Made by a program: the position numbers and the translations under genes. This document shows, in pieces, positions 24,601 to 31,918 of a stretch of DNA of 64,000 nucleotides; position 1 is the first letter of the stretch, and the number at the start of each line of letters is the position of its first letter. The notes under the pieces are model-generated. The model saw nothing but the letters and a program-made list of their open reading frames with translations, was not told the origin of the DNA and searched no databases. Source of the DNA: Symbiodinium natans. Lineage: Eukaryota > Sar > Dinophyceae > Suessiales > Symbiodiniaceae. The stretch spans positions 457,501 through 521,500 of the forward strand of contig CAJNDS010002159.1 in assembly GCA_905221605.1 (NCBI GenBank), read 5' to 3'.

Positions 24601-27600
24601 AGCCTAAACCCTAAACCCCAAACCCTAAACCCTAAACCCTAAACTCTAAACCCCAAACCCTAAACCCTCAACCCTCAACCCCAAGCCCTATGGGCACTCT
24701 GGCGGGGGTGCCCCCGGGCCTACACCCAAGATCCACAACCCAATTTGGGGTTTTCCGGGCTTCGGGTCGGTCCTTGTGTTGAGAAGCCTCGCAAAGTAAG
24801 AGGCAGCCCGTATCCCCGAGTCCAGGAGACGCAAGAGAACCCTACTGGGTTGATCGCTGACGAACTGAGATTTCATGTTTGCTTCGGGTCTGTATTTGGG
24901 TTTTTTTCTGGCTCAGGGGGTTCTAGCGGTTTTTTTACAGCAGGTCACTTGCCAGCCACGCGAGCCTCGAAGCAATGTCCACCGCGATCTGAAAGCTGAG
25001 CTCCGCGTGAGGATGCGAGACGAAATTATGTGAATTCAGGCCGATAAGAAGAAGAGGAGAAAAGAGGGGAGGAGACGAGCTATACTATTTCGGGAGAAAT
25101 TCCCAGGCTGGCATAACGTGAGCATTGGGGCGGTTCCGCGCTAATGCGTTGCGACTAGCAGGATTGGACCAACGGCTGAGAAGAAAACCCCAAACGATGT
25201 GAGGACAGCTAAAGTTCCTACGCGCGCAAATGCCAGCAGCAGAAGCGCCTGTAAAGCACTTGAGGTGTGAAATATTCGTAAACCCCTTTGCAGGCGCGCG
25301 TGCTGCTGCGCAGCTTTACAGAGTGATCTCGAAAACGTCGGGTAAGAAGGCTTAAGCGGGTATGGGGTTCGAGCAAACCCTTAGCAACCCCAAACTCACC
25401 TATGAAATCGAAAACCAACTCCTGCCATGTGTTTCTGGCGGGTTTGGGGTTCGCGGTTCAGGTTAAGGTTTAGGGTTAGGGTTTAGGGTTTAGGGTTTAG
25501 GCTTGAGGGTTTAGGGTTTAGGGTTTAAGGTGATTTAGGTGTTTAGGGTTGAGGGTTTCGGGTTTTGGGTTTTGGGGCTCAGGGTTTGGGCGAGGGCATT
25601 CTTCCAAGTAGATTGGCCTGTCCTGCAGGCCATCCGAATGCACGTGTGGCGGCCGCCTCAGCTCGCATCGGGAGTTCAGGGTGTAGAGGTTGTAAGGCTT
25701 GGGCTGGCTTTCGGGTTTAGGGTTTGGGTTTAGGGTTTAGGGTTTAGGGTTTAGGGTTTAGGGTTTAGGGTTTAGGGTGTAGGGTGTCGGGTTTAGGGTT
25801 TAGTAGGGTTGAGGGTTTAGGGTTTAGGGTTTAGGGTTTAGGGTTTAGGGTTTAGGGTTTAGGGTTTAGGGTTTAGGGCGAACCCACAACCCAAACGTTC
25901 TGAAGCAAAAGGGGATGTTGAAGCCTCCTTCTCTGCAGAACTCCAGAGGCCATAGCTATGTGAAGGAAGCCCCGAGGGGCACAGCCTTCTGGAGAGATCC
26001 TTACGAAGCCCTAAACCCTAAACCCTAAACCCTGAACCCTGAACCCTGAACCCTGGACCCTAAACCCTAAACCCTAAACCCTAAACCCTAAACCCTGAAC
26101 CCTAAACCCTAAACCCTAAACCGACAAGATGGCCCCTAAACCCGAAGTACCAAACCCGAACTACCCTAAACCCTAAACCCTAAGCCCCTGAACCCTCAGA
26201 GTGCTTGGGGAAGAGGAATTCAAGGGTCCAAACGGCCCAAAGTCTCTTGGATTCCGACAGAAGCACAACCTGAACAAAACGTCGTTGGGCTTAGGCGTTG
26301 GGAACGTTCAGCCTTCTAGGGTTTCGGGTTTAGGGATAGCGTTTCGGGTTTAGGGTTTAGGGCTGAGTGGGGCCCAGTGGGTTTCAGCGGATCATTTCTA
26401 GGAGCAATCTTCCAAACTTCAGAGATCCCCCGGATCATTTCCATGCCCAGGTCCGAGTCGCGCGAGCGCGCCCGCTTGGCCGAGGAAGGCGCCGTCCTGG
26501 TAGGTTTTATGGGGTTTTGGGTTTAGGGTTTAGGGTTTAGGGTATGTGGAGGTTCATGGTAACATGGTAGATATTCACCAAGTATAATTGCACTTCTAAG
26601 CCACTGATAAGCCCCTTAAGTGCCCTAAGAAAAGTACAGTCATATGTACACTTGTAATTGGTTGATGAGTATCATGAACCTGCAAGTATGGTTGATGAGT
26701 ACCATGAACCTGCAAGTATGGACCTTACAAACCCTCAAAAAGCTTGTTTCTTTGCCACTGCTCCTTTGTGAGCAGCATGTCGCCTTCCGCGTGAGATGGA
26801 TGTGCTGTTTTGGAGAGCGACTTCCCGAAATCCGAGGTTTTTGTTTTTGTGTTGTTTGGTGGGTTTTGGGTTGGGCTCTTGCAGGTGCGAAACATGGGTT
26901 TAGGGTTTAGGGTTTCTGAAAATATGGGACCCCTAACTAATATAGACCCCCTCATATGGTAGGATCCCCTGATATTACGGACCCCAATAAGGCACCCCTA
27001 GCATCGTAAATCCCCATATGTAGACTCCTGCAGTTTACATTTTAGGGTTTACATTGTCCCATCGTAAGAACCTACAAGTGCCCCAGGGCCCCGCACCACC
27101 TGGCAGCTGCTCTTACACAAGGATTTCGGATTTAGGGTTTAGGGGTTAGGGTTTTTGGGGTTTCGGGCTTACTGCTTACAGAAGGGCCTATTGGGATCAG
27201 GATTGAGGCGCGCGGCAAGCGATCCCCAGTCTGGTACCATGTCTTCCCCTTTTGCTTGAGGTCAAAATTCCCGTTTCAGCCTACTTGAAGCAATGAAGGG
27301 GTCTCCATTCTTCTCCAGCTTTGCTGGTGTTTGCCTCGCGGCCCGATCCCCACTAGCTCCAAGGGTTGAGGACTCAGGGAGTTTAAGCTTTCTTGCCATG
27401 CGTTCGCCAGGCGGCGTCATTCCGGCTGACGAGAATATCACGGACATTGCCTGGGTCAGGGCCCCTCGTAAAGTCGGTCCTTGAGCACCCTAAGGCCCTA
27501 GAGGACTTCTGGGATCTGTGTTTGAGCCCCACGAATTATAACCCCTAAACCCTAAGCCCCAAGCCCTACGACTTAAACATGCCCCCTTAGTTGCCCGAAA

Positions 27601-28853
27601 CATCTCTCAAAGAGCCTGGTTAGCAAGAGTTAAGCGGCCCTAAACCCGTAACCCTAAACCCTAAACCCCAAGCCCTATTCGTAAACCCCCCGTTTGACCC
27701 ACCAGAAGCCCACCAGAAGCCCTCGACACCAGGGTGTTTAATGCAGGGGTCGGAATTTGTTTTTATAGTCTTCCCTTATGGCCCCTACATAATTATACTA
27801 TAGCAACCTCCAAAAGCCTATACCCTCCCCCCAAATCCCGTAGGCCCGAGCCCCTAAACCCATCTAAACCCCTTCTGCTTGGAGTTCATGGTGCTTATTA
27901 GCCAAGTATAATTGCATTTATAACCCACCTACAAGCTCCTCAAGTGACCTAATATGTTTCTGAGTGCAGTTATAATTGGTAACCTCCAAGGACGGTGTAG
28001 GCTGATGAGTTCTGTTCGTGATCCTATTTCGTATTTAGGATCTTTGAATCCTATGGTTCAGAAAGTTCGGCACGCGAGGGCTTAGGGTGTGAATTTTCTG
28101 GATTTAGGATTTAGGGTTAGGGTTTAGGGTTTTATGGTTTTAAGATTTTAGGGTTTTAGGGTTTAGGGTGTACGGCATAGGGTGGATGGTCCATCTACCT
28201 TAGAGTGATGGTAGTAGTAGGGGACAAGATGATCAAATCTTGGGGCGCAGTTGGTCGTTGAACTTCGAGGTGTCAACTTCATCCCATGGGTTTAGGGTGT
28301 GCCCCTGAGCTGCTTGGGATTTCGGGTTCAACGGTTGTGGGTTTTCTGGTAGGCGCAGTGCAAATCGGCATCTCGCTGTGGCGTTCTTCGTGCAAGCTAA
28401 ACCCTAAGCCCTAAATCCTAAGCCTCAACCTATACCCTATACCCTAAACCCTAATCGGTCCCTGAACCCCAACCCCTAGACGTAAATCCCTGCCCCGGAT
28501 CCTGAATCCAACCTCTCATTGCCTGCATTGGCCTTGGATTGCCCACGAATCTTCATCCATGCACCACCCTGATTTAGTGAAACCTGTACCCTTACCTGGC
28601 ACTCCAAGGCCGTAAAGCAGTACACAGAGGACTGGCGGCAGCCCTCCTGCCTTGGGTGTGAGGATGAAGGGCTCAAGGTTTAGGGCACCAAGACCCAGGT
28701 GAAGCATGGGTTTGGGTTCAGGGTTTGAGGCTATGCTCTGGATTTGCAGCCTCAATGCAGTTGGGTACTGCATATTGTTTTCGATTGGGTGTATGAGGTT
28801 CTAGTGGTTTAATCATTACAGGCGTTGTTTTTTGTTGTGTTCCTTTTTTTTCT

Positions 28854-28885
<32 letters not shown>

Positions 28886-31254
28886 GGGTACCCGGGTACT
28901 CTAAATATCAGTTCTCGCCTCGCCCCCCCCCCCCCCCCTCCCCACCCCGAGGTGCATAATTTAGAGAATTCCCCATGTGGGACCATGAAGGCAAGGGGTC
29001 TGCAAGGTCCAACGGTCCAACCGGGCGTGCGAAGATCTCCTCCACAGAAAGACGCATCCCGTCATTGTTGCCCATACTTGCTGGTTCCTAACAAGGGTCT
29101 GATGAGGAGTTATAGGTACCCATTTAGTTCATCCCCAAAAGGCGCAGATACTTGGAGGTTCATGGGTACTTCTGAGTGAAGTTAGAAGTAGGGTAACTAT
29201 GGCCATAACCTGATTGAGGGCAATTATAACTTAGAACCCCCCACTTATAAGTACCTATGAATCTTCAAGAAGTGGGATGTCGAAACCCACGAAATCCATA
29301 CAACCCTGAACCCTAAACCAAAAGAATCAGCCCTGAGACTAGTTTTCAAGCCCCATCGATTGTTTTCAAGGGAGGGGGGAGCATTGCGTTTATTGGCGTT
29401 CCGCAATAATTGGATCTGTAGACCCGAATCTCAGAAAACTTCTTTCCTAGGTTGTGGGAACGCCCAACCCTAAACCCTAAACCCTAAACCTTCAGGACTA
29501 CCGCCAGCTATTGGGCCCTCGCGGCGTGAAGATTCTCCATTGGCTGCGCGTCAGCATGTTAAAAATCCGGTACCTGAACCCTAAGCCCCAACTCTCAAAC
29601 CCTTGAAGTTTTAGGGTTTAGGGCTTGGGGCTTAGGGTTTACATGTAGGGTTTTGGCACTGCTAGGGATGCTAAAGGTGTGGAGGATTGGACCTGCGGTG
29701 GCGAGGGGGGTTTAGGGTTTAGGGTTCAGGGTTTAGGGTTTAGCGGTTTGGGTGCTACCAGCAAGGGTACATTCGGCAATCAGGGGTTACATGGTTCAGG
29801 GTCGCAGTTTTGCGGTGTTTCCGCCCACGCGAAAGCTAACTCTGATTAGCCCAAACCCAAAAGCCTTCATAAGTTCGAGGCACTAAGCCCGAAACCCTAA
29901 ACACTAAACCCTAAAAACCTTAAACCTGCAATCAATCCCCCCCCCCCCCCCGGCCCTCCCCACCCTCTACAGCAAGGCCCGGTGAGCTTCGGAAGCCCTG
30001 GCATCGTTGGCACAAGGTCACTGCGCCTTTGGGGTTCCGGGTTTAGGATTTGGGGATAATTGTTTAGGGTTCAGGGATAATTGTTTAGGGTTTAGTGTCT
30101 AAGGCCCTGGGGTTTAGGGTTTAGGGTTTGGGGTTTGGGGTTTAGGGTTTAGGGTTCGACCCCGTGTGCTTGGGAAGCTCAAAAAACATCTTGGCGACTT
30201 CGGTGACACTCTTAGCCCTAAAAGCCCTACGTCTTAAACCCTATAAAGCCCTAAGCTCTAAACCCTACGTCTTAAACCCCCGAAGCTCTAAACCCTACGT
30301 CTTCAACCCTTTAAAACCCCAAGCTCTAAACCCTAGGTCTTAAGCCTTATAAAACCCAAAGCTCTAAACCCCACGTCTTAAACCGTATACACCCTAAGCT
30401 CTAAAGCCTGACTCAATGGGGAAACCTCAACTGCGGAGAGGTTTAGGGTTTAGGGTTTAGGGTTTGGGGTTTAGGGTTTAGGGTTTGGGGTTTAGGGTTT
30501 AGGGTTTAGGGTTAGGCTTGCGGGGCAGAAGCTCGTGGCTTCTTGTGGGTTCACAGTTTGGGCGCTTAGGAGCTCAGGAGTTTCGGTGCTGAGGGTCTTG
30601 GGGACGCTAAACGCTAACCCTAAACCCCAGACCCAAAACCCTAAACCCTAAACACTACACCCTAAACCCGAAGCCCTAAACCCTAAACCTTAAGCCCTAC
30701 CCCCAAGATGGGGGGTTTAGGTGTTTCAGGCGGTGTGGGTGCAGGGATTCAAGGCTTGTGGGGGCCTGGGGCCCTAATTCCTAAACCCTAAACCCTAAAC
30801 CCTAAACCCTAAACCCTAAACCCTAAACCCTCAGAATCGTGAGTCCTGAGCCCGAGCAGGCGGTGCAGTCGCCCTTCGACGAGGCCAGGAGGAGGGGATT
30901 AGGGTTTAGGGCTTAGGGCTTAGGGCGTAATTAGGGCTTGGGGTTTAGGGTTTAGGGATAGATTTTAGGATTAGGGTTTAGGGTTCTCCGAAGCCCAAAA
31001 ACCCCCAAACCTTTCCAGCCCTCCCCCCAAAAACATAGAGAAACCAAAAGACATCGCATAACCAACGAAAAAATACTTACGCCTCAAACACGCCCTAAAG
31101 CCTAAACCAGAAACCCTAAACCCCAAAGCCCAAACCCCAAACCCTAACCCCCAAACCCTAAACCCTAAACCCTAAACCCCAAACCCCAAAGACCCTAAGC
31201 CAAAGCAGAGGCTTGGTGGGCCGCCCACCGGCAGATGTGCACGGGCCTTTGCGC
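2942..31254 (+). CDS. Family 8 glycosyltransferase gene (glycogenin-like), 17 exons placed, ends uncertain
   Basis: Split gene whose joined exons read as a GT8 nucleotide-sugar transferase; family members use UDP-sugars with a divalent metal bound by a DxD motif. Exons: 2942-3015, 3527-3659, 4411-4479, 5388-5424, 6093-6136, 9608-9628, 10839-10899, 12043-12068, 14056-14115, 14881-14941, 16293-16351, 16695-16733, 24391-24438, 29496-29542, 29977-30016, 30860-30883, 31211-31254. They sum to 887 nt (about 295 codons) and the phase is consistent at every junction. Motifs appear in family order: VVITDG, FDRLLFLDADTLLL, DELFEL, SGVMILQPS, SDQPWL (the slot of the usual DQG-FLN), LPVEYDFF, KILHW, KPWHRW, WWAAHRQM. 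Introns mostly start GC. Start codon, any N-terminal exons and the stop were not identified. The acceptor sugar is unknown. The two longest introns (7.7 and 5.1 kb) may hide further exons. Confidence 0.75.
3028..3190 (+). repeat. Graded variant telomere array
   Basis: Runs of TTTAGGG, then seven TTTCGGG, then TCTAGGGGG / TCTAGGCGG units, then TTTAGGGGG and back to TTTAGGG. Directly downstream of the exon at 2942. Confidence 0.9.
3527..3659 (+). CDS. GT8 gene exon: N-terminal strand of the fold
   Basis: Contains ADARRALREGFVTVLFAQG, matching the first beta strand of GT8 enzymes (AYVTLL-type) and the loop after it. Starts after AAG|G and ends at a GC donor (GCATGATC) in phase 0. An in-frame TGA follows directly, so splicing or termination must occur here. 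Confidence 0.75.
4256..4380 (+). repeat. CCCCAAA to CCCTAAA array
   Basis: CCCCAAA variants grade into nine perfect CCCTAAA units ending 30 bp before the exon at 4411. Confidence 0.95.
4411..4479 (+). CDS. GT8 gene exon: first helix after strand 1
   Basis: Reads ELLPQVLLHAEAIRTLAF, then STRQL. I place the donor at GA (CTC|GACTTG) because joining to the exon at 5388 then gives TRQL-VVITDG, the usual GT8 spacing. The alternative GT donor at 4490 changes phase and adds DLT. Flanked by CCCTAAA (4318-4380) and TTTAGGG (4489-4569). Confidence 0.75.
4489..4569 (+). repeat. TTTAGGG array
   Basis: About eleven perfect units beginning within 10 bp of the end of the exon at 4411. Confidence 0.95.
4570..4656. 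mobile_element. Palindromic element A (GGGATGTTCCCC family)
   Basis: Arms CTAACAGTCCTTAATAGGGA and the reverse of it ending GGGGAACATCCCA; left end degraded. Lies between two TTTAGGG arrays in the intron after 4479. Confidence 0.6.
4996..5083 (+). repeat. CCCTAAA array
   Basis: About twelve perfect units; can pair with 4489-4569 in the same intron. Confidence 0.95.
5330..5372 (+). repeat. CCCTAAA array
   Basis: About six units, 15 bp upstream of the exon at 5388. Confidence 0.9.
5388..5424 (+). CDS. GT8 gene exon: second strand (VVITDG)
   Basis: Reads VVITDGLLPEAA. The frame stays open to 5469, but the GC donor at 5425 gives a phase-1 end that fits the next exon and yields LPEAARADGISLVEI, the expected second strand and helix. 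Confidence 0.7.
5513..5550 (+). repeat. TA microsatellite
   Basis: Two TA runs split by CAGC. Similar short runs lie at 21,672-21,694 and 22,172-22,190. Confidence 0.9.
6093..6136 (+). CDS. GT8 gene exon: GISLVEISDALK
   Basis: Reads ADGISLVEISDALK. Acceptor AAG|GAGCGG, GC donor at 6137, phase 0 out. An alternative longer form from a CAG acceptor at 6075 stays open to a TAG at 6176. Unlike most exons, its flanking repeats are TTTAGGG upstream and CCCTAAA downstream. Confidence 0.6.
6766..6876. mobile_element. Palindromic element B', near-identical to 49874
   Basis: CTAGGATGCCCAGTAGTACC ... AAGCAAAAAAGGGGTACCCT ... CTAGGTTTCTGGGCAG. Differs from the copy at 49,874-49,983 at only a few positions. 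Confidence 0.75.
8490..8629. mobile_element. Palindromic element B copy
   Basis: CTTGGTAGCCCAGTGTTCGC at the left and GTGGTTACTGGCTACTGGTC TACCAAG at the right (spaced here for reading), with a C/A-rich loop. Confidence 0.65.
8905..8985. mobile_element. Short element D (ACGAAAATACGGGACCC family)
   Basis: TTTACGAAAATACGGGACCC ... AGTAGGATCCCCTTATAATC. Related stretches at 26,912-27,030, 44,830-44,925 and 51,725-51,825 share GAAAAT-A-GG-ACCCCTA and AGTAGGATCCC. Confidence 0.4.
9608..9628 (+). CDS. GT8 gene microexon (21 nt)
   Basis: CAG acceptor, seven codons APTAIKL, GC donor. Joined to 10839 it gives AIKL-VWNMTSFDR, matching the TKL-x-W stretch that precedes the DxD strand in GT8. Small size makes this inferred rather than certain. 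Confidence 0.5.
9685..9762 (+). repeat. TTTAGGG array
   Basis: About ten units, downstream of the microexon at 9608. Confidence 0.9.
9960..10140. mobile_element. Palindromic element, single copy
   Basis: CATGGGTTCCCCTATTTCCC then TCTACCCCCCC is mirrored by GGGGGGTAGGGTAGAAGGGA then AACCCATGATC. About 140 bp in the GT8 intron 9629-10838. Confidence 0.5.
10726..10790 (+). repeat. CCCTGGA variant array
   Basis: About eight CCCTGGA units next to CCCTAAA units; a homogenised variant of the telomere unit. Confidence 0.85.
10839..10899 (+). CDS. GT8 gene exon with DxD metal site
   Basis: Reads VWNMTSFDRLLFLDADTLLL. DAD is the catalytic DxD that binds the metal and UDP-sugar. Acceptor GAG|G; GC donor at 10900 leaves one base that the GC at 12043 completes. 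Strongest single GT8 signature here. Confidence 0.85.
11257..11428 (+). repeat. TTTAGGG array, long
   Basis: More than twenty units with only a few changes (TCTACGG, TAGGG). Confidence 0.95.
11453..11563. mobile_element. Palindromic element B copy
   Basis: TTGGTAGCCCTGTGGTACCC ... AAAAGGGTACCCTTG ... TGCTGGTCTACC. In the GT8 intron after 10899. Confidence 0.65.
12043..12068 (+). CDS. GT8 gene exon: DELFEL
   Basis: Reads PVDELFEL, the segment directly after DxD in GT8 (N-I-D-x-LF type). Acceptor CAG|G in phase 1. The preferred donor is GA (CTG|GAGATT), which joins in phase to AAPGYQHW at 14056. Confidence 0.7.
12379..12690 (+). repeat. CA/CACC microsatellite followed by TATA and ATAAAT tracts
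   Basis: (CA)n with CACC interruptions to about 12,590, then (TA)n and ATAAATATAAAT. All open frames over it are low-complexity artefacts. Confidence 0.95.
13770..13781 (-). other. 12-base match to the 3' part of the dinoflagellate spliced leader
   Basis: The minus strand reads TTTTGGCTCAAG, identical to the last 12 bases of the dinoflagellate trans-spliced leader as I remember it. The preceding bases do not match. A second, 11-base match lies on the minus strand at 50,833-50,843. Could be chance. Confidence 0.2.
14056..14115 (+). CDS. GT8 gene exon: AAPGYQHW...WANSG
   Basis: Reads AAPGYQHWRQKLKDPWANSG. Donor GT at 14116 in phase 0. With the next exon it forms NSG-VMILQPS, the GT8 F-N-S-G-V-x-x-L-x-P-S motif split exactly between two exons. 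Confidence 0.7.
14598..14836 (+). repeat. CCCCAAA/CCCCTAA/CCCTAAA array
   Basis: Blocks of three variant units in turn, ending in about eleven perfect CCCTAAA, 44 bp before the exon at 14881. Confidence 0.95.
14881..14941 (+). CDS. GT8 gene exon: VMILQPS
   Basis: Reads VMILQPSESLTNKMAGEMAT between a TAG|G acceptor and a CAG|GT donor. Tightly flanked by CCCTAAA (to 14836) and TTTAGGG (from 14948), a clear case of inverted telomere arrays around an exon. Confidence 0.8.
14948..15069 (+). repeat. TTTAGGG array
   Basis: About seventeen perfect units starting seven bases after the exon at 14881-14941. Confidence 0.95.
16293..16351 (+). CDS. GT8 gene exon: SDQPWL
   Basis: Reads RLDQTRIAEHLGRSDQPWL. 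The two bases at the start complete the Gly codon left open at 14941. SDQPWL sits where GT8 enzymes have G-D-Q-G-F-L-N. The GC donor at 16352 is one of several in-phase choices. Confidence 0.6.
16695..16733 (+). CDS. GT8 gene exon: DAFWLHQSRRLGT
   Basis: Phase 0 in and out with a GC donor at 16734, joining to AHCLLPVEY at 24391. A GT donor at 16739 is the alternative and would need an extra exon inside the 7.7 kb intron. Confidence 0.55.
17720..17830. mobile_element. Element E copy (TTCTGAAGTATAGGCCCTTGG)
   Basis: TATGGCCCTTACCTTCTTTA ... CAGGCCCATATGAAGGGACC. Same core as 54,625-54,735 (GTTCTGAAGTATGGGCCCTT), about 110 bp with complementary ends. Confidence 0.5.
17950..18050 (+). repeat. 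CCCTAAA/CCCCAAA array
   Basis: Mixed units in C-strand orientation, facing the G-strand array at 18134 across 80 bp of GC-rich DNA that may be an unplaced exon. Confidence 0.9.
18134..18370 (+). repeat. TTTAGGG array, about 30 units
   Basis: Among the longest arrays here, with a block of TCTAGGG variants at 18,287-18,322. Confidence 0.95.
18571..18603 (+). repeat. Poly-G tract, about 32 bases
   Basis: Longest of many G runs of 12 or more (2466-2483, 14222-14241, 18732-18744, 21588-21605, 28864-28884, 36957-36970, 56647-56670) and C runs (1511-1526, 8555-8571, 15891-15908, 28923-28937). Likely length-variable and error-prone. Confidence 0.9.
19380..19441. mobile_element. Short inverted repeat CCCAATACCCTTA
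   Basis: CCCAATACCCTTACTTAAGG ... GTTAAAGGGTATTGGG over 60 bp. A related CCAATACCCCTTAA ... AGGGGTATTGG pair lies at 9,905-9,985. Confidence 0.5.
20066..20165 (+). repeat. CCCTAAA array
   Basis: About thirteen units with one CCTGGACCCTAAA interruption. Confidence 0.95.
20285..20450 (+). repeat. AACCCCAATA-type degenerate repeat
   Basis: CAATAACCC / AACCCCAA units; open in several frames on both strands only because of low complexity. Confidence 0.7.
20574..20897 (+). other. 107-codon open frame in GT8 intron
   Basis: The stretch 20,715-20,890 lacks telomere-type repeats and reads EMTDVLPIALHTVASLNVLA in one frame. No family recognised; no phase fit to the GT8 chain. Could be an exon of unknown context or an old insert. 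Confidence 0.2.
20925..21263 (+). repeat. Degenerate CCCTAAACTCTTAAA repeat
   Basis: A higher-order unit of about 28-35 bp (CCCTAAACTCTTAAACCCTATAAACCTT) repeated with decay, ending in plain CCCTAAA. Confidence 0.75.
21775..21890 (+). repeat. 33-39 bp tandem repeat, three units
   Basis: Three imperfect copies of a unit containing TCTGGAGGTGCTGGAGAGGC, each ending TGGCATCA. One + frame reads as (S-S-G-G-A-G-E-A-V-A)n. Lies between a TATA microsatellite and a CCCTAAA array in the GT8 7.7 kb intron. Confidence 0.6.
22406..22508. mobile_element. Palindromic element B copy
   Basis: CTAGTCCAGTGGTACCCTTG at left, GGTGCCCTTATTCTAATATG then TTTACTGGGCTACTA at right. Confidence 0.65.
22916..23314 (-). 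other. Longest open frame on minus strand, probably not a gene
   Basis: 132 codons, but its ends are built from telomere-type repeats and it runs through a short inverted repeat at about 23,160-23,235. The + strand is equally open (22,950-23,125). Recorded because of its length. Confidence 0.15.
23340..23510 (+). repeat. CCCTAAAA and CCCTATAAA array
   Basis: Variant 8- and 9-mers in C-strand orientation. Confidence 0.9.
23905..23990 (+). repeat. TTTAGGG array
   Basis: About eleven units. Confidence 0.95.
24391..24438 (+). CDS. GT8 gene exon: LPVEYDFF
   Basis: Reads AHCLLPVEYDFFADYK, the GT8 LP-x-x-Y-N region. Acceptor GAG|G, GC donor (AAG|GCCCC). The frame is open upstream to about 24,361, so the exon could be longer. 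CCCTAAA lies upstream (24,298-24,353) and TTTAGGG downstream. Confidence 0.7.
25715..25880 (+). repeat. TTTAGGG array
   Basis: About twenty units with TGTAGGG and TGTCGGG variants. Confidence 0.95.
26008..26125 (+). repeat. CCCTAAA/CCCTGAA array
   Basis: About sixteen units; the region 25,880-26,008 between it and the preceding G-strand array is open in one frame (about 45 codons) but unplaced. Confidence 0.9.
26546..26720. mobile_element. Palindromic element C (GGAGGTTCATGG family)
   Basis: Left end GTGGAGGTTCATGGTAACAT, right end ATCATGAACCTGCAAGTATG. The right-end 30 bp (GGTTGATGAGTATCATGAAC...) is duplicated in tandem. Confidence 0.6.
26912..27030. mobile_element. Short element D copy
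   Basis: CTGAAAATATGGGACCCCTA ... TATGGTAGGATCCCCTGATA ... AATCCCCATATGTAGAC. Confidence 0.4.
27878..28012. mobile_element. Palindromic element C copy
   Basis: CTTGGAGTTCATGGTGCTTA ... AGTTATAATTGGTAACCTCC; shares inner GCCAAGTATAATTGCA with the 26,546 copy. Confidence 0.55.
29149..29271. mobile_element. Palindromic element C copy
   Basis: ACTTGGAGGTTCATGGGTAC ... GTACCTATGAATCTTCAAGA. Confidence 0.6.
29496..29542 (+). CDS. GT8 gene exon: GVKILHW
   Basis: Reads DYRQLLGPRGVKILHW; the last Trp codon is split (TG|GC donor) and completed by the G at 29977. Corresponds to the GT8 K-I-L-H-F/Y strand next to the sugar-nucleotide site. Confidence 0.7.
29977..30016 (+). CDS. GT8 gene exon: KPWHRW
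   Basis: Reads PGELRKPWHRWHK. H-W-x-G-x-x-K-P-W is the GT8 C-terminal signature contacting the nucleotide diphosphate. GT donor at 30017. Other frames here are also open, but only this one joins in phase to 29542. Confidence 0.8.
30860..30883 (+). CDS. GT8 gene microexon (24 nt)
   Basis: Reads AVQSPFDE, phase 0 in and out, GC donor. Joined to 31211 it gives SPFDE-AWWAAHRQM, matching the P-x-x-x-W-W stretch that follows KPW in many GT8 proteins. Confidence 0.6.
31211..31254 (+). CDS. GT8 gene exon: WWAAHRQM
   Basis: Reads AWWAAHRQMCTGLCA. Last exon I can place for this gene. A GA donor at 31255 would join in phase to EVRKRLVQLHIK at 32417, but this is a guess. The frame itself meets TGA at about 31,277. 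Confidence 0.6.
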
Positions 31255-31315
31255 GAGGGACGACTTCAGGGGCCGATGACATTTGTGTTTTTTTGTGAGG
31301 GGGGAGGAGGGGGGG

Positions 31316-31480
31316 GGTTCAGGGTTTAGGGTTTAGGGTTTGGGGTTTAGGGTTTAGGGTTTAGGGTTTAGGGTTTAGGGTTTTAGGGTTTTAGGGTCTT
31401 AGGGTCTTAGGGTTTTAGGGTTTTAGGGTTTTAGGGTTAGGGTTTAGGGTTTAGGGTTTAGGGTTTAGGGTTTAGGGTTT
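31316..31480 (+). repeat. TTTAGGG/TTTTAGGG array
   Basis: About twenty units including a block of 8-mers; downstream of the exon at 31211. Confidence 0.95.
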
Positions 31481-31680
31481 CGGGGCCATAAACCTTGAGC
31501 CGAGGCCAAAGAAGCACGGCGGCCTGCGTGATCCATTGTGACCAGTAGTTGGGGTTTAGGGCTTTAGGGGTTTAGGGCTTTTAGGGTTTAGGGTTTAGGG
31601 TTTAGGGTGTAGGGTTTAGGGTTTAGGGTTTAGGGTTTAGGGTTTATGAGGGGTTAGGGTTTAGGGGGTTTTGGGTTTGC

Positions 31681-31793
31681 TTGAAGGTTCATGGGTACTT
31701 ATCAGTGGGGTGATAAGTGCCCTAAAACAGTCATAACCGTAGCCACCCTACTCATACCGTCACTTATGACCCTCCCCTGAACCTCCAAGTAGG
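31681..31793. mobile_element. Palindromic element C copy
   Basis: TTGAAGGTTCATGGGTACTT ... CCCTGAACCTCCAAGTAGG; 24 bp before an element A copy. Confidence 0.6.
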
Positions 31794-31816
31794 GCTTGGG
31801 GTTCTAAACCCTGAGC

Positions 31817-31918
31817 TTGGGATGTTGCCCCTGATACGAACAATCCTTACAAGGGATTATAGTACCCCCCCATTACAATCCCTATGAAGGACTGTTAGTA
31901 TAGGGGGGGACATCCATC
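31817..31918. mobile_element. Palindromic element A copy
   Basis: Left end TTGGGATGTTGCCCCTGATA, right end TAGGGGGGGACATCC; central AGTACCCCCC. About 100 bp with complementary arms. Confidence 0.65.

Larger units (their letters stand above)
24439..29495 (+). other. GT8 intron of 5.1 kb
   Basis: Contains an unusually repeat-poor stretch (24,700-25,430), TTTAGGG/CCCTAAA arrays, three element C copies and one element D. Open stretches at 25,606-25,672, 25,875-26,010, 26,209-26,310 and 28,574-28,697 read as protein-like but are unplaced. Confidence 0.4.
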
